Source of the DNA: an uncultured Alphaproteobacteria bacterium
GTDB lineage: Bacteria; Pseudomonadota; Alphaproteobacteria; Rhizobiales; Ancalomicrobiaceae
NCBI GenBank assembly: GCA_937919435.1
Contig: CALFRR010000096.1
Location: 1 to 28,153, forward strand
DNA length: 28,153 nucleotides
Reading direction: 5' to 3'
Under the pieces are notes generated by a model. That model had not been told where the DNA came from. It made no database searches and was given only the letters and a program-made list of their open reading frames with translations. The number at the start of each line of letters is the position of its first letter. The first letter of the stretch is position 1. The position numbers were made by a program, and so were the translations under genes. This document shows positions 24,397 through 28,153 of the stretch, piece by piece.

Positions 24397-25665
24397 ATGA
24401 GCGTCGACGTCACCATCCTGGCGAACGGTCTCACGGTCGCCACCGAGACGATGCCCCACCTCGAGACGGCGTCGGTCGGCGTCTGGGTCGCCGCCGGATC
24501 GCGGTCGGAGGAGGCCGGCGAACACGGCATCTCCCATCTGCTCGAGCACATGGCGTTCAAGGGCACGACCCGGCGCTCGGCCCGGCGGATCGCCGAGGAG
24601 ATCGAGGCGGTCGGCGGCGAGATCAACGCCGCCACCTCGGTCGAGAACACCTGCTACTGGGCTCGGGTGCTGGCCGACGACGTGCCGCTCGGGATCGACA
24701 TCCTCGCCGACATCCTGACCGACTCGGTGTTCGACGCCGAAGAGCTCGACCGCGAGAGCCACGTCGTGCTGCAGGAGATCGGGGCGGCCGACGACACGCC
24801 GGAAGATCTGGTGTTCGACCTGCTCCAGGAACGCGCCTTCCCCGATCAGCCGATCGGCCGGCCGATCCTCGGTACGCCGGAGACCGTCGCCTCGTTCCGT
24901 CGCGAGGCGCTCGCCGACTATCTCGCCCGCCACTACCGCAGCCCGCAGACGGTGGTCGCGGCGGCCGGCAAGGTCGATCACCGCGCGGTGGTCGATCTGG
25001 TCGAGCGCCATTTCGCCGCCTACGGCGACGGCGCCGCGCCGACACCCCTCCCGGCCGCCTATCGCGGCGGCGAGGTCCGGGAACTGCGCGACCTCTCCGA
25101 GGCGCAGGTGACGCTCGGCTTCGAGGGCCGCCCGCAGACCGGCGACGAGGCCCATGCCGCGCAGATCCTCGCCACGGTGCTCGGCGGCGGCATGTCGAGC
25201 CGGCTGTTCCAGGAGATCCGCGAGAAGCAGGGGCTCTGCTACTCGATCTCGTCGTTCCACTGGGGCTATGCGGAGACCGGTCTGTTCGGCATCCACGCGG
25301 CGACCGGCGAAGCGGATCTGGCGAAACTGATGTACGGCATCGCCGACGAGGTGGCGCGGATCGCCCACGACCTCGACGAGACCGAGCTCGCCCGGGCCAA
25401 GGCGCAGATCCGCGCGGGTCTGCTGATGAGCCTGGAGAGCCCGTCGTCGCGGGCCGGGCAGATCGCCCGGCAGTGTCTGGTCTGGGGGCGCCCGCTGACC
25501 ACCCGCGAAGTGCTCGCCGACATCGAGAAGGTCGGCCTCGCCGACGTCCGGCGGCTGGCCGGCGAGGTCTTCGCCGGCTGCGAGCCGACGCTGGCCCTGA
25601 TCGGGCCGGTCGAAGGGGCGCCGGACGGAGCGGAAATGGCCCGCAGGATCCGCGCGGCCGTGTGA
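24397..25665 (+). CDS. M16B zinc metallopeptidase (mitochondrial processing peptidase-like)
   Basis: A 422-residue pitrilysin-family protease with the inverted zinc motif intact: HLLEH (His47, Glu50, His51) and the distal ligand Glu127 in VVLQEIG, 76 residues downstream as usual. The C-terminal half carries the second M16 domain with GGGMSSRLFQEIREKQGLCYSISSFH, the conserved Arg/Tyr substrate-binding block. It resembles the beta subunit of mitochondrial processing peptidase and its bacterial relatives. No signal peptide is seen. The ATG at 24397 has GGAG five bases upstream and gives the usual VTILANGLTVATETMPH opening. It lies between thrC and the GNAT gene (15 bases apart), probably one operon. 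Confidence 0.94.
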   Translation: MSVDVTILANGLTVATETMPHLETASVGVWVAAGSRSEEAGEHGISHLLEHMAFKGTTRRSARRIAEEIEAVGGEINAATSVENTCYWARVLADDVPLGIDILADILTDSVFDAEELDRESHVVLQEIGAADDTPEDLVFDLLQERAFPDQPIGRPILGTPETVASFRREALADYLARHYRSPQTVVAAAGKVDHRAVVDLVERHFAAYGDGAAPTPLPAAYRGGEVRELRDLSEAQVTLGFEGRPQTGDEAHAAQILATVLGGGMSSRLFQEIREKQGLCYSISSFHWGYAETGLFGIHAATGEADLAKLMYGIADEVARIAHDLDETELARAKAQIRAGLLMSLESPSSRAGQIARQCLVWGRPLTTREVLADIEKVGLADVRRLAGEVFAGCEPTLALIGPVEGAPDGAEMARRIRAAV

Positions 25666-25680
25666 GCGGAGGGGACGGCG

Positions 25681-26334
25681 ATGAGCTTCCTCAGGGTCGT
25701 GTCGCTCGAGCCGATGCCGGTGCTGCGCAGCGACCGGCTGGTGCTGCGGGTGCCGACGATCTCGGATCACGCGGAATGGGCGGCGCTCAGGGAGAAGAGC
25801 CGCAGCTTCCTCGAACCCTGGGAGCCGCTGTGGCCGGACGACGATCTGACCAGACCGGCCTTCCGGCGGCGGGTCAAGCGCTACCAGTCGGAAGTGTCGG
25901 AAGGCTCGACCTATCCGTTCCTGCTGTTCGAGGTGAAGACCCGGCAGATGCTCGGCGGGATCACCCTGGCGCAGGTCCGCCGCGGCGTCACCCAGGCGGG
26001 CACCATCGGCTACTGGATGGGCATGCCCCACGCCGGCCGCGGCCACATGACCGAAGCGGTGCGCCTCGTCGCCGGCTTCGCCTTCGAGACGCTGCGGCTG
26101 CACCGTCTGGAGGCGGCCTGCCTGCCGACCAACGGTGCTTCGATGCGGCTCCTCGAAAAGGTCGGGTTCACCCGCGAGGGTCTGGCGCGCTCGTATCTGT
26201 GCATCGCCGGGACCTGGCGCGACCACGTGCTGTGGGGGCTGGTGTCCGGTGATCGGCTGTTTCCCGGTGGAACCGCGAGCCGCGGCCGGGGGAGCGACGC
26301 CGATCGACTTGTCGGGCCGGAGGGCAGCCGCTAA
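25681..26334 (+). CDS. GNAT acetyltransferase, RimJ/RimL type
   Basis: A 217-residue acetyl-CoA-dependent N-acetyltransferase resembling RimJ (ribosomal protein N-terminal acetylation), though the substrate is not shown by sequence. It has LRSDRLVLRVPTISDHAEWAALR at the start, YPFLLFEVKTRQMLGGITLAQVRRG, the acetyl-CoA-binding segment GYWMGMPHAGRGHMTEAV (about 110-127) and the NGASMRLLEKVGFTREG helix. The C-terminal ~20 residues after DRLFPGG look unstructured. The start at ATG 25681 has GGAGG eight bases upstream and follows the M16 gene by 15 bases, so co-transcription is likely. Confidence 0.92.
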   Translation: MSFLRVVSLEPMPVLRSDRLVLRVPTISDHAEWAALREKSRSFLEPWEPLWPDDDLTRPAFRRRVKRYQSEVSEGSTYPFLLFEVKTRQMLGGITLAQVRRGVTQAGTIGYWMGMPHAGRGHMTEAVRLVAGFAFETLRLHRLEAACLPTNGASMRLLEKVGFTREGLARSYLCIAGTWRDHVLWGLVSGDRLFPGGTASRGRGSDADRLVGPEGSR

Positions 26335-26346
26335 CACTCGCCGGGG

Positions 26347-26398
26347 CGATGCGTGATCGGGCGCGCATCGTGGGATTCGGTCGGTGCCGGAGGGCACC
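26347..26398 (+). terminator. Two consecutive hairpins after the GNAT gene
   Basis: CGATGCG, 10 bases, CGCATCG (26347-26370) and GGTGCC, 4 bases, GGCACC (26383-26398) follow the GNAT stop. They have no U-tract. They may end the thrC-M16-GNAT transcript or fold in a leader shared with the next gene, whose start is about 60 bases on. Confidence 0.4.
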
Positions 26399-26458
26399 CC
26401 GGTCGAAGAGAGACAGGACCGGGGCATCCCCCCGAAGGAGAGAGATGAGGAACATCCA

Positions 26459-28153
26459 TTGAGGAGCCTCACCGCGGCCCTGGTCGGCCTGATGGCGTTC
26501 GTGGCGGTGCTCGTCGCCGCGAGCGGCGCCCGGGCGATCGAACCGATCAACGTGCCGCTCGACGTGCCGGCGCTCGATCTCACCCATGCCGTCGAGATGC
26601 GGGCCGGTGTCGGCGAACGCCTGCAGGTGTCGACGGCGCCCGGACCGGACGGCATCGTCCGCCGCATCGAGGTGCGCGCCACGCAGTCCGGCGACGGCGA
26701 CTGGGTGGTGTTCGCGCTCCGCAACAACACCGACGAACAGATCGACCGGCTGATCGTCGCGCCGTTCTTCCGGCTCGCCGATTCCGGCGTGTTCTCGCCC
26801 GATCTCGGCTCGTCGCGGATCCAGTCGATCTCCACCAGCCAGGGGCTCGCCCCGGAACGCCAGCCGAACCAGGAGGCGGACGTCTTCCTCGTCACTCTCG
26901 ATCCGCGCACCGTGGTGACGGTGGTGGTCGAATTGAAGTCGTCGAAGCTGCCGAAACTGCTGCTCTGGGAGCCCGACGCCTACAAGGACAGCATCAACGC
27001 CTACACCCTGTTCCGCGGGATCATCCTCGGCATCTCCGGCCTGCTGGCGCTGTTCCTGACCATCCTGTTCGTGGTCAAGGGCTCGGCGATGTTCCCGGCG
27101 ACCGCGGCGATGGCCTGGGCGGTCCTGGGATATCTGTGCATCGACTTCGGCTTCTGGGACAAGCTGTTCCGCCTGCAGGCGGGGGCCGATCAGGTCTACC
27201 GCGCGGGTGCCGAGGTGATGCTGGCGACGACGCTGGTGCTGTTCCTCTACGCCTATCTCAACCTCAACCGATGGCACGTCGGCTACAGCCACATGGTGGC
27301 GGCGGCGGTGGTGGTGCTGCTCGGTCTGGTCGGTGTCGCGGTGATCGATCCGCAGATCGCCTCGGGGATCGCGCGGATCGTACTCGGGGTGCTGGCGGTG
27401 GTCGGTGCCGGGCTGATCGCCTATCTCGCCGCCCACGGCTACGACCGGGCGATCATGCTGATCCCGACCTGGGTGCTGCTCACCGCCTGGCTGATGGCGG
27501 CGGGGCTGGCGGTCTCCGGCGGGCTCGACAACGATGCTGTGCAGCCGGCGCTGGCCGCCGGTCTGGTGCTGATCGTCATGCTGATCGGCTTCACCGTGAT
27601 GCAGCATGCCTTCGCCGGCGGCGGCGTGGTCCAGGGAGCGAGCGGCGAGACCGAACGGCGGTCGCTGGCGCTGATGGGCTCCGGCGACATGATCTGGGAC
27701 TGGGACGTCGCCCGCGACCACATCTGGGCGTCGCCCGAGGTCGAGGACCTGATCGGCGTCGAACCGGGAACGCTCGAGAGCGCGGCGCGCGACTGGCTGG
27801 AGATCATCCACCCGAAGGATCGCGATCCGTTCCGCTCGACCCTCGACGCGGTGATCGAACAACGCCGCGGCCGGGTCTCGGTGACCTTCCGCCTGCGCGC
27901 CCGCGACGGCCATTTCCGCTGGTTCAAGCTGCGCGCCCGGCCGGTGCTCGGCTCCGACGGCGAGGTGGTGCGCTGCGTCGGCACGCTGCTCGACGAGACC
28001 GACATCCACAATGCCGAGGAACGGCTGCTCCACGACGCCGTCCACGACAATCTGACCGGCCTGCCCAACCGCGAGTTCTTCTTCGACCGCATCTCCTCGG
28101 CGATCGTCCGCGCCCGGGCCGAAGGCATCGGCCGTCCCTCGATCATCATCGTC
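26459..28153 (+). CDS. Membrane PAS-GGDEF signalling protein (c-di-GMP), cut by window edge
   Basis: The frame is open for 565 residues to the right edge. A signal sequence (RSLTAALVGLMAFVAVLVAASGARA) precedes an extracytoplasmic domain (about 27-175, EVRATQSGDGDWVVFALRNNTDEQ...). About seven hydrophobic segments follow (about 183-385), an arrangement like the 7TMR-DISM receptors. A PAS/PAC domain comes next (about 400-520, MIWDWDVARDHIWASPEVEDLIG and FRWFKLRARPVL), then the start of a GGDEF domain (HDAVHDNLTGLPNREFFFDRI). The GGDEF catalytic motif itself, and any EAL domain, lie beyond the window, so cyclase versus phosphodiesterase activity is open. I place the start at TTG 26459 with GAGG eight bases before it; ATG 26445 gives only a 5-codon ORF. 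An in-frame ATG at 26492 would cut the signal peptide. Confidence 0.85.
   Translation, partial: MRSLTAALVGLMAFVAVLVAASGARAIEPINVPLDVPALDLTHAVEMRAGVGERLQVSTAPGPDGIVRRIEVRATQSGDGDWVVFALRNNTDEQIDRLIVAPFFRLADSGVFSPDLGSSRIQSISTSQGLAPERQPNQEADVFLVTLDPRTVVTVVVELKSSKLPKLLLWEPDAYKDSINAYTLFRGIILGISGLLALFLTILFVVKGSAMFPATAAMAWAVLGYLCIDFGFWDKLFRLQAGADQVYRAGAEVMLATTLVLFLYAYLNLNRWHVGYSHMVAAAVVVLLGLVGVAVIDPQIASGIARIVLGVLAVVGAGLIAYLAAHGYDRAIMLIPTWVLLTAWLMAAGLAVSGGLDNDAVQPALAAGLVLIVMLIGFTVMQHAFAGGGVVQGASGETERRSLALMGSGDMIWDWDVARDHIWASPEVEDLIGVEPGTLESAARDWLEIIHPKDRDPFRSTLDAVIEQRRGRVSVTFRLRARDGHFRWFKLRARPVLGSDGEVVRCVGTLLDETDIHNAEERLLHDAVHDNLTGLPNREFFFDRISSAIVRARAEGIGRPSIIIV

Noticed and set aside
22147..26910. 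A 1587-residue minus-strand ORF spanning almost 4.8 kb
   Set aside because: It runs antisense to yqgE/algH, thrC, the M16 peptidase, the GNAT gene and the start of the signalling gene. It has no domain sequence, and its His/Arg/Gly-rich composition is typical of shadow frames.
1..28153. Mobile elements, CRISPR arrays, restriction partners for the methyltransferase, toxin-antitoxin pairs, tRNA or rRNA genes
   Set aside because: I looked for transposase or integrase motifs, regular spacer repeats and RNA gene signatures and found none. The CcrM gene has no adjacent nuclease and carries the C-terminal extension of the orphan cell-cycle enzyme.

Overview
The window is a dense, very GC-rich stretch of bacterial chromosome. 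It looks like core genome of an alphaproteobacterium, most likely of the order Hyphomicrobiales (Rhizobiales). The grounds are a CcrM-type GANTC methyltransferase, a DciA/DUF721-DsbA-SMC block next to mutY, an ispH-thrB-rnhA cluster with type II (APH-fold) homoserine kinase, and a thrC-M16 peptidase-GNAT-signalling protein order. The genus cannot be fixed from sequence alone. I see no insertion sequence, prophage, CRISPR array, tRNA or rRNA.

Layout. 1-3596 (minus): an apparent operon dciA-like, DsbA-like thiol oxidoreductase, smc (smc runs off the left edge). 3719-5859 (plus): mutY and an exported calcineurin-like phosphoesterase. 5874-5990: a 51-bp tandem repeat built of dyads. 5999-7150 (minus): ccrM, divergent from a HAD phosphatase and AMP nucleosidase (7312-9515, plus). 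9588-10907 (minus): an MHS-type MFS transporter. 11117-16232 (minus): a complete glycine cleavage locus with promoter, tandem glycine riboswitch, gcvT, gcvH, gcvPA, gcvPB and a strong intrinsic terminator. 16363-17007 (minus): an orphan lipoprotein. 17125-20564 (plus): promoter, ispH, thrB, rnhA and a diacylglycerol-kinase-family gene, tightly packed. 20567-21977 (minus): a Prx5-type peroxiredoxin and an exported DsbD N-domain protein. 22210-28153 (plus): YqgE/AlgH, thrC, M16 peptidase, RimJ-like GNAT, and a membrane PAS-GGDEF protein cut by the right edge.

How the genes fit together. The glycine cleavage locus is the clearest functional unit: a sigma70-like promoter with 17-bp spacing, then two aptamers with the conserved glycine-riboswitch cores, then T, H and a two-subunit P protein; the L protein is not in the window. 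thrB and thrC give the last two steps of threonine synthesis but lie about 4 kb apart in different transcription units. The dciA-smc block and ccrM link to replication, chromosome organisation and cell-cycle methylation. Redox proteins (DsbA-like, DsbD N-domain, Prx5) sit in two separate places.

I did not find a convincing new system. The most useful leads are regulatory: the 51-bp dyad repeat beside ccrM, a CtrA-like half-site pair and paired GANTC sites in the ccrM/HAD intergenic region, a GANTC site overlapping the predicted ispH -35 box, the riboswitch leader, and a 20-bp dyad upstream of the transporter. Four genes (smc, ispH, thrC and the right-edge signalling gene) appear to start at TTG, so automatic start calls here deserve care.
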